A stretch of DNA of 64,000 bases from Devosia rhodophyticola (GTDB lineage Bacteria > Pseudomonadota > Alphaproteobacteria > Rhizobiales > Devosiaceae), in assembly GCF_028816475.1 (NCBI RefSeq), contig NZ_CP118247.1, positions 1,426,001 through 1,490,000 on the forward strand, given 5' to 3'. The notes beneath the pieces are model-generated. The model searched no databases. It had not been told where the DNA came from and saw only the letters and a program-made list of their open reading frames with translations. The number at the start of each line of letters is the position of its first letter. The stretch's first letter is position 1. Made by a program: the position numbers and the translations under genes. Below, piece after piece: positions 45,882 through 56,529 of the stretch.

Positions 45882-46388
45882 ATGCAAACTGCAATTATCA
45901 AACCACAATTCTCCCCGATCACCATCGCCTTGATGGTCCTCGGGTTTATCGTCTTCTGGCCGATTGGCCTAGCCATCCTGGGGTACATTATCTGGGGTGA
46001 GAAATTTGGCGGCTCGGCCGAAAAGGCCCAATCCTACTGGCACAAGGGCAAGTCGTGGTGCACTTCCAATGGCGCACACCGCCATGGTCATCGCCACAAC
46101 CGCTATGCCTCGACCTCCAGCGGCAATGCTGCGTTCGACGACTATCGTAGCGAGCAACTGCGTCGCCTGGAAGAGGAACGCGCGCGGCTTGATGAAGAGA
46201 TCAACGAGTTCCACGAGTATATGACCAATCTCAACAAGGCCAAGGATCGTGAAGAATTCGATCGCTTCATGAACGAGCGCCGTGGCAGCCGCCAAGGCTA
46301 CACCGACGAACCGAACGATGGCGACAATGGCAACGGTGGCACCAACAATGACGATAGCAATCATGGCTGGGGTCAGGATAACCGTTGA
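45882..46388 (+). CDS. DUF2852 protein
   Basis: 168-residue alphaproteobacterial protein of unknown function. One membrane helix (about residues 16-38, LMVLGFIVFWPIGLAILGYIIW) is followed by a His-rich linker (AHRHGHRHNRY), the conserved coiled-coil FDDYRSEQLRRLEEERARLDEE, then FHEYMTNLNKAKDREEFDRFM. The tail is rich in Asn, Asp and Gly. ATG at 45882 has AAGG 8 bases upstream and is preferred over GTG 45861. Confidence 0.9.
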   Translation: MQTAIIKPQFSPITIALMVLGFIVFWPIGLAILGYIIWGEKFGGSAEKAQSYWHKGKSWCTSNGAHRHGHRHNRYASTSSGNAAFDDYRSEQLRRLEEERARLDEEINEFHEYMTNLNKAKDREEFDRFMNERRGSRQGYTDEPNDGDNGNGGTNNDDSNHGWGQDNR

Positions 46389-46439
46389 CCCGCCGACTTC
46401 TCCTCCTGAGCGGTCGCCTGAACGGGCGATTGTAACTGC

Positions 46440-46466
46440 GGCGCCCCTTCAAGGGCGCCTTTTTTG
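46440..46466 (+). terminator. Intrinsic terminator after DUF2852
   Basis: GGCGCCC / GGGCGCC hairpin with loop CTTCAA and a T7 tract (46460-46466). Confidence 0.93.
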
Positions 46467-46517
46467 TTGGCTTCGCGATAGGCAAATTGCCCGAATCGCG
46501 GTTGTATCGGCTCAACC

Positions 46518-47249
46518 ATGAAATTGTTCAGCCGCCCGAAAATTCCGACCTCCACCATCCTTGAAATCGACGGGCAACCTGTCGTTGTTCAAGTGCGTAC
46601 CAACGCGCGGGCGCGCAATTACCGTTTGTCCATTCCCCACAGCGGTGGCCCGGTTCTGACGCTGCCACCTCACGGTCGTTGGGCTGATGCCGAGGCCTTT
46701 TTACGCCGCCAGACAAATTGGCTGGCCGCTCGTCTGCCGCGCGCTGCCGCGCCGGTTTCGTTTCTGCCCGGCGCTATTATCCCGTTGCGGGGTCGCGATC
46801 ATCTCATCGCTGCCAGCGGCAAGACCCGAGGTCGGGTTGAGCTATTGGAAGAGGGTGATGCGCTGACGTTGATGGTGCCTGGCGACCCCGCCCATCAGGC
46901 CCGTCGGCTGACCGATTGGCTCAAGCAAGAAGCAGAGATTGACCTTAAACGTCAAACCATGGTCCACGCGGCCAATCTGGGAGTCACCGTACGGGCATTG
47001 CGCCTGCGCTCACAGTCAACCCGTTGGGGCTCCTGTTCCAGCGCTGGCAATTTGAACTTTAACTGGCGTCTGATCCTGGCGCCCGACTATGTGCTGGACT
47101 ATGTCGCCGCCCACGAGGTGGCCCATCTGGTCGAGATGAATCATTCCGCCGCCTTTTGGGCCACCGTTAGCAAAACCCTGCCGGACATGGAACGCGGACG
47201 AACCTGGCTCAAGGCCAACGGGCGCCAACTCATGGCCTATGGCATCTAG
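46518..47249 (+). CDS. YgjP-like zinc metallopeptidase (DUF45)
   Basis: 243-residue protein of the YgjP/WLM-related M48-like group. The zinc site is DYVAAHEVAHLVEMNHSAAFW, an HExxH followed by a third His. The block STRWGSCSSAGNLNFNWRLILAP before it is the family signature. No signal peptide is present, so it is cytoplasmic. The biological substrate is not known. It overlaps the convergent PBP1A gene by 4 bases. Confidence 0.9.
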   Translation: MKLFSRPKIPTSTILEIDGQPVVVQVRTNARARNYRLSIPHSGGPVLTLPPHGRWADAEAFLRRQTNWLAARLPRAAAPVSFLPGAIIPLRGRDHLIAASGKTRGRVELLEEGDALTLMVPGDPAHQARRLTDWLKQEAEIDLKRQTMVHAANLGVTVRALRLRSQSTRWGSCSSAGNLNFNWRLILAPDYVLDYVAAHEVAHLVEMNHSAAFWATVSKTLPDMERGRTWLKANGRQLMAYGI

Positions 47250-49668
47250 TTGCCAAACAGCAGGTCCATCAGGGTCCGCTGACTTTTCTCGCTCTGCTGT
47301 GGCGTTGGTTGAGCGCCATTTGGATCAAACGCTCCCAGCGGCTGGCTCGGCGTGAGTGGTTGATCGGGGGTCAAGGGTTGCCCGCCATCGAGTGACTGAT
47401 CCCCAGCGATGAGCTGGCCGCCGTCAGGTGCAAATTGGGCATCGCCGAGTTGCTGACCCGGCTGAACGACGGGCTGACCCGTGGCCGGATCGACCTGAAC
47501 CTGCACCGGCTGCCCGGTGATCGGGTCGACATATTGCACCATCGGTTGGCCGGTATTGGGGTCGATGACTGCCGCGCCTGTGCTCGGATCAACGATCTGC
47601 TGGGCAATTGGGGTGTTGCTGGAGTCGTATCCGCTCGGCAAGCCTTGCGGGGTCAAGCCAGCGTGTGCCTTGGCCATGAATTCGGTCCAGATAGCCGCCG
47701 GTACCGTTCCACCGTAAAGCGTGGTCTTGGCGTCATTGTCATTACCCAGCCAGACGCCGGTAACATAGCGTGAGGTAAAGCCGACAAACAGCGCATCACG
47801 TGAATTTTGCGAGGTGCCAGTCTTGCCGCCGAATTCCCAACCGCTCAGATTTGCGCCCTTGCCCGACCCGACTTCAACCACCTTTGACAACATGTCGTCC
47901 ATTTCGGCCACGATATTGGGCGCAATGACGCGGCCTGGGCCAGCGGTCGATGCCTCGTACAAAACCTTGCCTTCAGGGGTTTCGATCTTGGTAATGACGC
48001 TGGGGATCACCCCGATCCCACCATTGGCGAACGGGGTATAGGCGCCGGTCAATTCGAGCAGCGAAACTTCCTGCGTTCCCAGCGCGATGGAAGGTACCGC
48101 CTGCATTGGCGAGGAAATACCCAGTCGCATGGCGGTGTCGATAACCACCTGCGGGGTTACATCAATGGCCAAACGTGCGGCCACTGTATTTATCGAATAG
48201 GTGAGAGCCTGCCGCAGTGTCACCGGGCCGACATACTTGTTGTTCGAGTTGCGTGGGCTCCAGCCCTTATAGTCAAACTGTGCATCCTCGGCGACGGTAT
48301 CGGGCGTATAGCCCTTTTCCATCGCCGCCAGATAGACAAACGGCTTGAAGGTCGAACCGGGTTGGCGACGCGAAGTGACCGCGCGATTATATTGGCTGGC
48401 CTGATAGTCTACGCCACCCACCATGGCGCGTACGTAGCCTTCAGTGTCCATGGATACCAGTGCGCCCTGACTGAAGCCGCGTTTGGCCCCGTCACGCGCT
48501 ACGGCTTCCTTGAGCACGAATTCGGCTTCCTTTTGCAAATCCCAGTCAATGGTGGTTGAAACGATAACGTCCTCGTTCACATCCCCCAGATAGGACTGCA
48601 TCAGGCTTTCCACCCAGTCCGCCACGTAGGATTCACCACCGGCGATCTTGGTGCGCACTTTCTGGTTGGGGTCAATTGTGGCGGCCCTGGCCTCGGCCTG
48701 GGTGATATAGCCCTCATCGGCCATTGCCTGTAGCACCACGCTCTGGCGCTGTGATACGGCCTGGGTGTTGGATTTGGGGTTGAGCCGTGAGGGCGCCTGC
48801 AACGACCCCGCCAGCATTGCCGCTTCGCCAAGCGTCAGATTGCGCGCCGATTTTCCGAAATATGTCTGTGCCGCCGCCTCGATACCAAATGAATTGTTCC
48901 CAAAGAACATCCGGTTCAAATACATCTCAAGGATCTCGTCCTTGGAGTAGTTGTGCTCAAGCCAAATGGCGAGCAGGGCTTCCTGCACCTTGCGGCCCAA
49001 ATTCTGATCGCGGGTCAGAAACAGGTTCTTGGCCAATTGCTGGGTGATGGTCGACCCGCCACCCGTAATGCGCCCTTCGGCGACATTGTTGACCAACGCC
49101 CGGGCAATACCAATCGGATCAATTCCGAAATGGTCATAAAACCGCCTGTCCTCGATGGCCAGCACGGCGGCGGGCACATAGGCGGGTAATTCATGCAGCG
49201 AGGCGGCCTCGCCGCCGGTCTTGCCACGATTGGAAATCAGTTGGCCGTCAGCGGCCAGAATTCGAATGTTGGGCGGCCGATCCGGCACGGCCCAGGTGTT
49301 GGAAGCTGGCAATTGCGCGCCATAATAGACAATGATGCCGGCAACCGCGATGCCCGCCCACAGGCAGGCAACAAAGGTCCAATGCACGACAAAAACGACA
49401 AAGCCGCCAGCGCCGCTGCGCCGTTTCTTTTCTTGACCGGCCTGGCTTTGCGGGCCGCCCCGCGCTTCGGTGCCTTTTTCGGTGGCGGAACGGAAGGTCC
49501 GCCTGAGCGCTCATCGTCCACAAACCCGCCAACGGCCTGCCCCATACTGGGCTCGACCCGATCTCGTCCCTTGCCCCAGCCGGTTTTGCGAACTTTGGCC
49601 GCAGGTTTGCGCGCACGCTTTTTTGGTTGCGCGCCGACCCGATCGTCAGGAGAAATCCGAAAATCCAT
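47246..49668 (-). CDS. Penicillin-binding protein 1A, frame interrupted near N-terminus
   Basis: Bifunctional peptidoglycan synthase. The cytoplasmic N-terminus (frame from ATG 49668) is basic: VGAQPKKRARKPAAKVRKTG, then PKRGAARKARPVKK. After a frame change at the T4 run 49428-49431 the other frame gives RRSGAGGFVVFVVHWTFVAC and a membrane helix ending AGIIVYYG; one added base joins them. The glycosyltransferase domain has AIEDRRFYDHFGIDP and GGSTITQQLAKNLFLT. The transpeptidase has RQPGSTFKPFVYLAAME with the Ser nucleophile, YSINTVAAR and GKTGTSQNSRDALF. The tail is Pro/Gln-rich with repeats of DPxTGQPV. About 800 residues in all. Confidence 0.93.
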
Positions 49669-50023
49669 GCATTATGTCCAAGATATGGCGGTTTGCCCGC
49701 CCAGTCTGCACCAACATCAAATCCGATGGCACCCAAATTGCCGTGGTACCATAACCGGTTCTCGTCCAGACAACCAAACCGCCCGTGGTCTGCCACAATG
49801 ACGCCAAACCCGCTTGTCCGAGTCAAATGTGGCTGGTTTATGGGGCAACGCTACTGATTCCCGCAACTGTTACTCATGCGCCACAATGTTTTACATGGTC
49901 AGTGCCCTGCGCCGCAAATAAAAACTGGGGTCACTGATTGGTGATTTCTGACAGTTTGGTCGCGTTGACATGGCCGGGGAATTGTGTGGCTTTGGGCCAA
50001 ATTGGATTTTGGAGGATGAGCGC
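49669..50023. other. Intergenic region between PBP1A and the LDH2/MDH2 gene
   Basis: Divergent promoter region with no supported gene; open frames here are short and family-free. I found no strong inverted repeat or terminator. An ATG at 49970 is in frame with the LDH2/MDH2 gene but lacks a ribosome-binding site. Confidence 0.4.
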
Positions 50024-51054
50024 TTGAACGACAATGTGACACTGACGCTGGCGGCAGCTCAACGCTTAAGTCTTGATACTTTGCTGGCATTGGGTCTCTC
50101 GCCCGATCAGGCAACGGCTGTCACCGAAACGGTGATCGCCGGACAGCGCGACGAATGTCACTCCCATGGGCTCTACAGGCTGATCGTGTGTGCTCAGACG
50201 ATCAGGGCAGGGATGGTGGCGCTTGATGCGGTGCCTGAAGTTGTTGACGCCGCCCCTGCGGTCGTTCAGGTGGACGCACGCGGAGGCTATTCCTTGCTGG
50301 CCTTCAAGCGCGGCCTCCCACCGCTGATCGAGAAGGCGCGATCTCAGGGTATTGCGGCGCTGGCGATCAATAATTGCGTGCATTTTTCGGCCCTTTGGCC
50401 GGAAGTGGAAGCAATTGCAGCGGCCGGGCTTGTGGGGTTGGCCATGACGCCCAGCCACAGCTGGGTTGCCCCGGCCGGTGGCACAAAGCCGGTGTTTGGG
50501 ACCAACCCGATTGCCTTCTCCTGGCCACGCAAGGACAATTTCCCATTTGTGTTCGATTTTGCCACCAGTATGGTCGCCCGGGGCGAAATCGAGCTGCACC
50601 GACGCGCCGGAAAAGACATTCCGCTGGGCTGGGGTGTTGATGGCGATGGCGCCCCGACCACCGACGCTGCGGCGGCAATGGGCGGCGCGATGCTCACTTT
50701 TGGCGAGCACAAGGGTTCGGCTCTTGCCGCCATGATCGAATTGATGGCGGGTCCGCTCATTGGCGATCTGACCAGTATCGACAGTCAGGCCCATGATGGC
50801 GGCAAAGGGGCTTCCCGTTTCACGGCGAACTATTGATAGCGATTGACCCGCAACGGTTTCCCGGCAACGGGGATGATCAACGTGAAGCGCGCGCCGAGGC
50901 CTTGTTTGACGCCATCGTGGGGCAGGGCGCACGCCTTCCCTCGCAACGCCGCTACACGGCGCGCCTGCGAACTAAGCAAACGGGCTCCGTTACCATTCCC
51001 AAAGCGCTCCACGACGACCTCTTGCGCCTGTCCGGCGGGACGGCCGAGGGTTAA
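50024..51054 (+). CDS. Ldh2/Mdh2-family NAD(P)-dependent oxidoreductase, frame interrupted
   Basis: About 343-residue malate/L-lactate/sulfolactate or delta-1-piperideine-2-carboxylate reductase-type enzyme. Motifs are RDECHSHGLYRL with the catalytic His, INNCVHFSALWPEVEAIAA, PVFGTNPIAFSWPR and MVARGEIELHRRAGKDIPLGW. After a frame change at the G4 run 50807-50810 the C-terminus reads FPFHGELLIAIDPQRFP and IPKALHDDLLRL; one added G restores it. The start is taken at TTG 50024, 9 bases after GGAGG, giving MNDNVTLTLAAAQRL. The substrate cannot be fixed; the Asn-rich INNCVHFSALW region suggests the DpkA-like subgroup. Confidence 0.85.
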
Positions 51055-51316
51055 GGTCAGCACCGATTACAGCAATACTCTTTGGGTTCTAACAATATAC
51101 ACCCGCTGTTAAGGTTAATGACTTCATATTGGCGCGTGGCAGCAAATTGGGGGCTGTCCATACGCGCCGCATCGGATGAACCGTTACGCGCTCGTGCTGC
51201 CGGTTGATCCATGGGCATCAAAGGCGGCATGAACACGTTGGAACTGACAGATAGACGCGGTCTTGCAAAATCCGACGGCAGTTTCGTCGGAAGTAGCTCC
51301 ACTTGGAACTCGGACT

Positions 51317-52180
51317 ATGCGTCTTCTTGTTGGAATGTTGATTGTATTTGCCTGTGTATTTGGCGGCTATCTGGCCCAGGGCGGGCATATGGAGGTGCTG
51401 TTCCAGCCCTTTGAAGTCTTGATCATTCTGGGTGCCGCAGCTGGTGCCTTTGTCATTGGCAATACTGGCGCGGTGCTCAAGCAATGCCTTGGCGTCATGG
51501 GCACATTATTTCGCGGCCCGCGCTACAACAAGGCCGCCTATGTCGAACTGCTTGGCCTGCAATTCAGCCTGTTCAAGCTGGTTCAGTCCAAGGGCGTTCT
51601 GGCGTTGGAACCCCATATTGAAGATCCCGGCCAGTCGTCGATCTTTGCCAAATTCCCCAAATTTGCAGCCAATCATCACGCGGTTGAATTCATGTGCGAT
51701 TATCTGCGCATGGTGACGCTGGGGACTAACAATGCCCACGAAATGGATGCCTTGATGGATGAGGAACTTGAAACCCATCATCAGGAAAATGAGCGGGTGG
51801 TTTCAGCCATTCAGGCGCTCGCCGACGGTACCCCAGCGTTGGGGATCGTGGCCGCCGTGCTCGGCGTTATCCACACCATGGGTGCTATCAGCGAGCCGCC
51901 GGAAGTTTTGGGGCACATGATCGGTGGGGCGTTGGTTGGAACCTTTTTTGGCGTGTTTGTCGCCTACGGATTTTTTGGCCCGATGGCGCAGGCGCTGCGC
52001 AATATCTATGAGGCTGAAAACAAGTACTTTCTGTGTATGAAGGTTGGATTGCTCGCCCATATTTCGGGGCAACCCCCGGTATTGGCAATTGAATTTGCCC
52101 GCAAGCTGCTGATGTCAGAGGACCGCCCGACATTCTCGGAAATTGATGAATCCACCGCCGGGCTGGCAGCGCTCAGCTAA
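51317..52180 (+). CDS. motA: Flagellar motor stator protein MotA
   Basis: 287-residue stator subunit with four membrane helices: 1-17, then 35-55, and a pair at about 182-230 after a long cytoplasmic loop. Family marks are GGYLAQGGHMEVLFQPFEVLIILGAAAGAF and PALGIVAAVLGVIHTMG, then GGALVGTFFGVFVAYGFF with the proton-channel Pro/Gly pattern. The loop holds the charged residues that contact FliG. ATG at 51317 follows GGAACTCGG. It is followed by motB, so the organism is probably motile. Confidence 0.94.
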   Translation: MRLLVGMLIVFACVFGGYLAQGGHMEVLFQPFEVLIILGAAAGAFVIGNTGAVLKQCLGVMGTLFRGPRYNKAAYVELLGLQFSLFKLVQSKGVLALEPHIEDPGQSSIFAKFPKFAANHHAVEFMCDYLRMVTLGTNNAHEMDALMDEELETHHQENERVVSAIQALADGTPALGIVAAVLGVIHTMGAISEPPEVLGHMIGGALVGTFFGVFVAYGFFGPMAQALRNIYEAENKYFLCMKVGLLAHISGQPPVLAIEFARKLLMSEDRPTFSEIDESTAGLAALS

Positions 52181-52204
52181 AGCCATTGCAGGAAAGAGGG
52201 TCGC

Positions 52205-53125
52205 ATGGCCACCCACGATCAGCCGATTATCATAAAAAAGATCAAGAAAAGCGCCCATGCTCACCATGGCGGCGCCTGGAAGATTGCCTATGCTGATTTT
52301 GTGACGGCTATGATGGCGTTTTTTCTGCTGCTCTGGTTGATCAGCATGACTACACCTGAACAAAAAGAAGGACTGGCTAACTATTTCGCCCCGCCCAATG
52401 TCAGCCCCTCCAATAGTGGTGCCGGTGGCATTTTGGGTGGCACCGCGATTGATCAGGCTGGTGCACAAATGGCCGGCGCGGCACCCAATGCCACCATGGA
52501 TGTTTCGCTCACTCCCGAAGGGGGAAAGGACGGCTCTTTGCGGGCGGTTCTGGGTGGCAATGACGGCAAGGACAATACCCGGCTTGATGCGTCAAGCTCG
52601 ACCCGTGCCGATCCCAAATCGAGCTATGATCCCAATTTCCATGCCGCCGCCGCCAGTATTCGGCAGGCCTGGCAGGCCATGCCCGATATTGCCCAGATCG
52701 CCGATAATCTATTGATCGAGGAAACCAAAGACGGATTGAATATCCAGATCGTTGATCAAAAGGGCCGCCCGATGTTTCCCGAGGGCTCCAAATATCCGCT
52801 CGAAATCACCCGCCGGGCCATTGCCGCCATCGCACCGATTCTGCAGCAATTATCCAACCAGATAACGATCTCGGGGCACACCGCGGTTGGTGAGCAATTC
52901 AACAATGCCCGCTATGGAGCATGGGAGCTTTCGAGTGATCGCGCCAATGTGGTGCGCTCAATTCTGGGCGAGTTCGGGCTTGGTGACGATCACGTCAATG
53001 CCGTGGTTGGTAAGTCAACGACCGAGCCGTTCTTTCCCAACGACCCCTATATGGCGGCCAACGAGCGCATCAAGATTACAGTGCTCTACGATGCCCCAGC
53101 GGTGCCCAACGACCTGCATCCATAG
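52205..53125 (+). CDS. motB: Flagellar motor stator protein MotB
   Basis: 306-residue partner of MotA. The N-terminal helix WKIAYADFVTAMMAFFLLLWLI carries the proton-binding Asp (ADFVTAMMAF). A Gly/Ala-rich periplasmic linker of about 110 residues leads to an OmpA-like peptidoglycan-binding domain: ITISGHTAVGEQFNNARYGA, then ELSSDRANVVRSIL. The histidine-rich start (KKSAHAHHGGAWK) is typical of alphaproteobacterial MotB. Confidence 0.95.
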   Translation: MATHDQPIIIKKIKKSAHAHHGGAWKIAYADFVTAMMAFFLLLWLISMTTPEQKEGLANYFAPPNVSPSNSGAGGILGGTAIDQAGAQMAGAAPNATMDVSLTPEGGKDGSLRAVLGGNDGKDNTRLDASSSTRADPKSSYDPNFHAAAASIRQAWQAMPDIAQIADNLLIEETKDGLNIQIVDQKGRPMFPEGSKYPLEITRRAIAAIAPILQQLSNQITISGHTAVGEQFNNARYGAWELSSDRANVVRSILGEFGLGDDHVNAVVGKSTTEPFFPNDPYMAANERIKITVLYDAPAVPNDLHP

Positions 53126-53129
53126 CGCC

Positions 53130-54257
53130 TCAAATCAGATTGATCGGTTCACCAACATAATTGGCTCGTGGCCGAATGAGGGTACCCGTGCCGACCTGCT
53201 CCAACGCATGGGCCAACCAGCCAATTGAACGGCCCAGCGTGAAAAGCGTGAGCGGCGCGTTATCGGGCAGGTCAAAGGCTGCGGCAAGGGCGGTCAGCGC
53301 GAAATCAATATTGGGTTGCTCCCCAACTTTGGACTGGATGGCATCGTCGAGTTCGGCATAAATCGGGGGAAGATCGAACTGATCCATCAGGGCGCGCGCG
53401 CGGATATCGCCCATGGGATATAGCCTGTGACCAACACAGGGTACAGGGCGCCCCTGTTGCAAATAGACGTTGATTGCCGACGGGGCGCCACGATGCTCCG
53501 CCGTTTCGCTCAAATCGCGCATGGCAACTGCCGCGCCGCCGTGAAGCGGACCGCCCAATGCTGCTATTCCCGCCAGCGTTGCCGCCGACAGACTCGCCCC
53601 TGTTGATGCGGCCACGCGCACGGCAAATGTTGACGCATTCAACTCATGTTCGGCCAGCAACACCAGCGCGCGCCGTAGCATGTCGGCGCTGTCGGGCCGT
53701 CGCCAATGATGGGCCAGGCGCAAATGCAACGCCCAATCGGACCGCTGCGATCCAGTCAGCGCCATGGCCAATGAATTGACGGTTTCGATGGCGTCGCCCC
53801 TCAGCACTGCAATCGTGCGACCTAGGGTGGGCAATTGTCTATTGGCCAAACCTGCCAAAGCGCTCAGCGCACTGTCGCTTTCGGTTTCAGTACCGCCGCC
53901 GAAATCAGGATCGGCACAGGCCCAAAGGAGCCCCGCAACTGCCTCAAGTGTCATGGTTTGCGACAGCCCGACAGCATCCTTGCCGCGATAATAAAGCCGT
54001 CCATCTGCAATGGTGGATATGGCGGTAGGCATGACCGGTTCACCCCAGGTAATCGTTTGGCTGGCGACGGTTGCAGTTCTGCCCGGCCCCGGTCGCCTCT
54101 GGGCCAACCGTTCGACATCTTCGAGCCGATAAAGCGAGCGTCGGGAATCGGCAGGGTCCGGGCGCGACTGAATGCGGCCGCGCGAAACATTGGCATAGAG
54201 CGTTTGTGGTTTTGTCTGCAATTGCGCCAGCGCCGCTTCAGCGGTGATCCAACTCAT
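53130..54257 (-). CDS. Citrate-synthase family protein with N-terminal HTH domain
   Basis: 375 residues. Residues 1-55 form a MerR-like/HTH_17 fold: SWITAEAALAQLQTKPQTLYANVSRGRI, then DSRRSLYRLEDVERLAQRR. The rest is a citrate-synthase fold with both catalytic His (LGGPLHGGAA and VPCVGHRLYPMGD) and an Asp in NIDFALTALAAAF. The enzyme core has recognisable ELNASTFAVRVAASTGASL and LFTLGRSIGWLAHALEQ. ATG at 54257 follows GAGAG. It is divergent from a second citrate-synthase gene with palindromes between them, so the protein may be a DNA-binding enzyme or a ligand-sensing regulator. Confidence 0.88.
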   Translation of the reverse strand: MSWITAEAALAQLQTKPQTLYANVSRGRIQSRPDPADSRRSLYRLEDVERLAQRRPGPGRTATVASQTITWGEPVMPTAISTIADGRLYYRGKDAVGLSQTMTLEAVAGLLWACADPDFGGGTETESDSALSALAGLANRQLPTLGRTIAVLRGDAIETVNSLAMALTGSQRSDWALHLRLAHHWRRPDSADMLRRALVLLAEHELNASTFAVRVAASTGASLSAATLAGIAALGGPLHGGAAVAMRDLSETAEHRGAPSAINVYLQQGRPVPCVGHRLYPMGDIRARALMDQFDLPPIYAELDDAIQSKVGEQPNIDFALTALAAAFDLPDNAPLTLFTLGRSIGWLAHALEQVGTGTLIRPRANYVGEPINLI

Positions 54258-54266
54258 GGCTCTCAC

Positions 54267-54297
54267 ATTGATCAATTACATCAAGATTGACGTCAAT
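54267..54297. promoter_or_regulatory. Two palindromes between the divergent citrate-synthase genes
   Basis: ATTGATCAAT at 54267-54276 and ATTGACGTCAAT at 54286-54297, both perfect and with centres 20 bases apart (two helical turns). They share ATTGA...TCAAT. A GATAAT at 54298-54303 is a likely -10 for the plus-strand gene, so a protein bound here would control it directly. The HTH-bearing neighbour is the obvious candidate. Confidence 0.6.
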
Positions 54298-54339
54298 GAT
54301 AATAGAGCCGATCTACTGAGTTGGCAAAGGAGATAACTC

Positions 54340-55418
54340 ATGAATTCTGGTCTTGATGACGTTGTTGCCGCCGAGACGGCGCTGTCCGATGTTGATGGTA
54401 GAAACGGACGACTGATCATTGCGGGTCATTCCCTTGATGCGCTCGCCGGTCACATGGGGTTCGAGGTTGTTCTAGCTTTGCTGCTCAATTCTGAGACCGA
54501 GGTTCTCAAATCCGCTGTCGCCAAGGCTCGCGTCGCGGTTTTCGATCAACTGGCTGCGGTCGACGCGACATTATCGGCGCTGTCACCGATTGAAGCGCTG
54601 CGCGCCATGATGGCGCGACTGGCCGACGGCGAAGACGATAATACCGCTCACAGGCTGATCGCCGCGCCCGCCGTCTTTACCGCTGCGTTGATCCGTCGGC
54701 AGCAGGGGTTGGCCGCGATTCCCCCCGATGCAAATCTGGGCCACGCTGAAGATATGCTGACCATGACGAGGGGTGCGCGGCCCGCGCCCGAACAGACCGC
54801 AGCGCTTGAAACCTATCTGGTAACGGTCGCCGATCACGGGCTCAACGCATCAACTTTTGCCGCGCGCGTAGTTGCCTCGACCCGGGCTGGCCTGACATCA
54901 TCAGTGCTGGCGGCGCTGAGTGCCCTTAAGGGGCCTCTTCATGGTGGCGCACCCGGCCCGGTGCTTGATATGCTCGATGCTATCGGGTCGCCCGGCAATG
55001 CTGAGGCATGGCTTGTCGATGCTTTGCACCGGGGCGACCGATTGATGGGTTTTGGCCATCGCATCTATCGCGTTCGGGACCCGCGCGCCGACGCGCTCAA
55101 GTCTGGTTTGGCAAGATTGGCAGCAGCGGGCCTGGTGTCGCCGAAACGATTGGCGCTGGCCGACGTGGTTGAAACCACAGCATTAAAGCTGCTCAAGCAA
55201 AAAAGCCAGACCGGCCGCTTGAAACCAACGTCGAATTTTATACGGCGCTGTTGCTGGAAGCGCTGGGCCTGCCGCGCGAGACATTTACCTGCGTGTTCGC
55301 GACCGGTCGCGTTGGCGGCTGGGTCGCACATGCTCAGGAACAAGTCGCAACTGGACGGTTGATCCGGCCGCAGTCGCGCTACGTCGGCCCACCCGTTAGC
55401 GAACGGCGCAGCGCCTGA
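54340..55418 (+). CDS. Citrate-synthase family protein, frame interrupted
   Basis: About 359 residues when joined. The first frame starts MNSGLDDVVAAETALSDVDG and contains SALKGPLHGGAPGPVLDML and RLMGFGHRIYRVRDPRAD, the two catalytic His blocks. After the break the other frame gives PLETNVEFYTALLLEALGLP, with Glu at the usual Asp position, then TCVFATGRVGGWVAHAQEQ, RLIRPQSRYVGP and a stop at 55418. The break is an A6 run (55199-55204); one more A yields KQKKPDRPLETN. It may form a citrate or methylcitrate synthase pair with its HTH-bearing neighbour; both lie off the usual gltA context. Confidence 0.9.
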
Positions 55419-55437
55419 TTTATCGACTGGTTTCCGC

Positions 55438-56517
<1,080 letters not shown>

Positions 56518-56529
56518 GGGGGCGGCTCC

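Noticed and set aside
51100..51125. CtrA-like site TTAAGGTTAA before motA
   Set aside because: The spacing of the two TTAA halves is 2 rather than 7 bases, so it does not fit the CtrA consensus.
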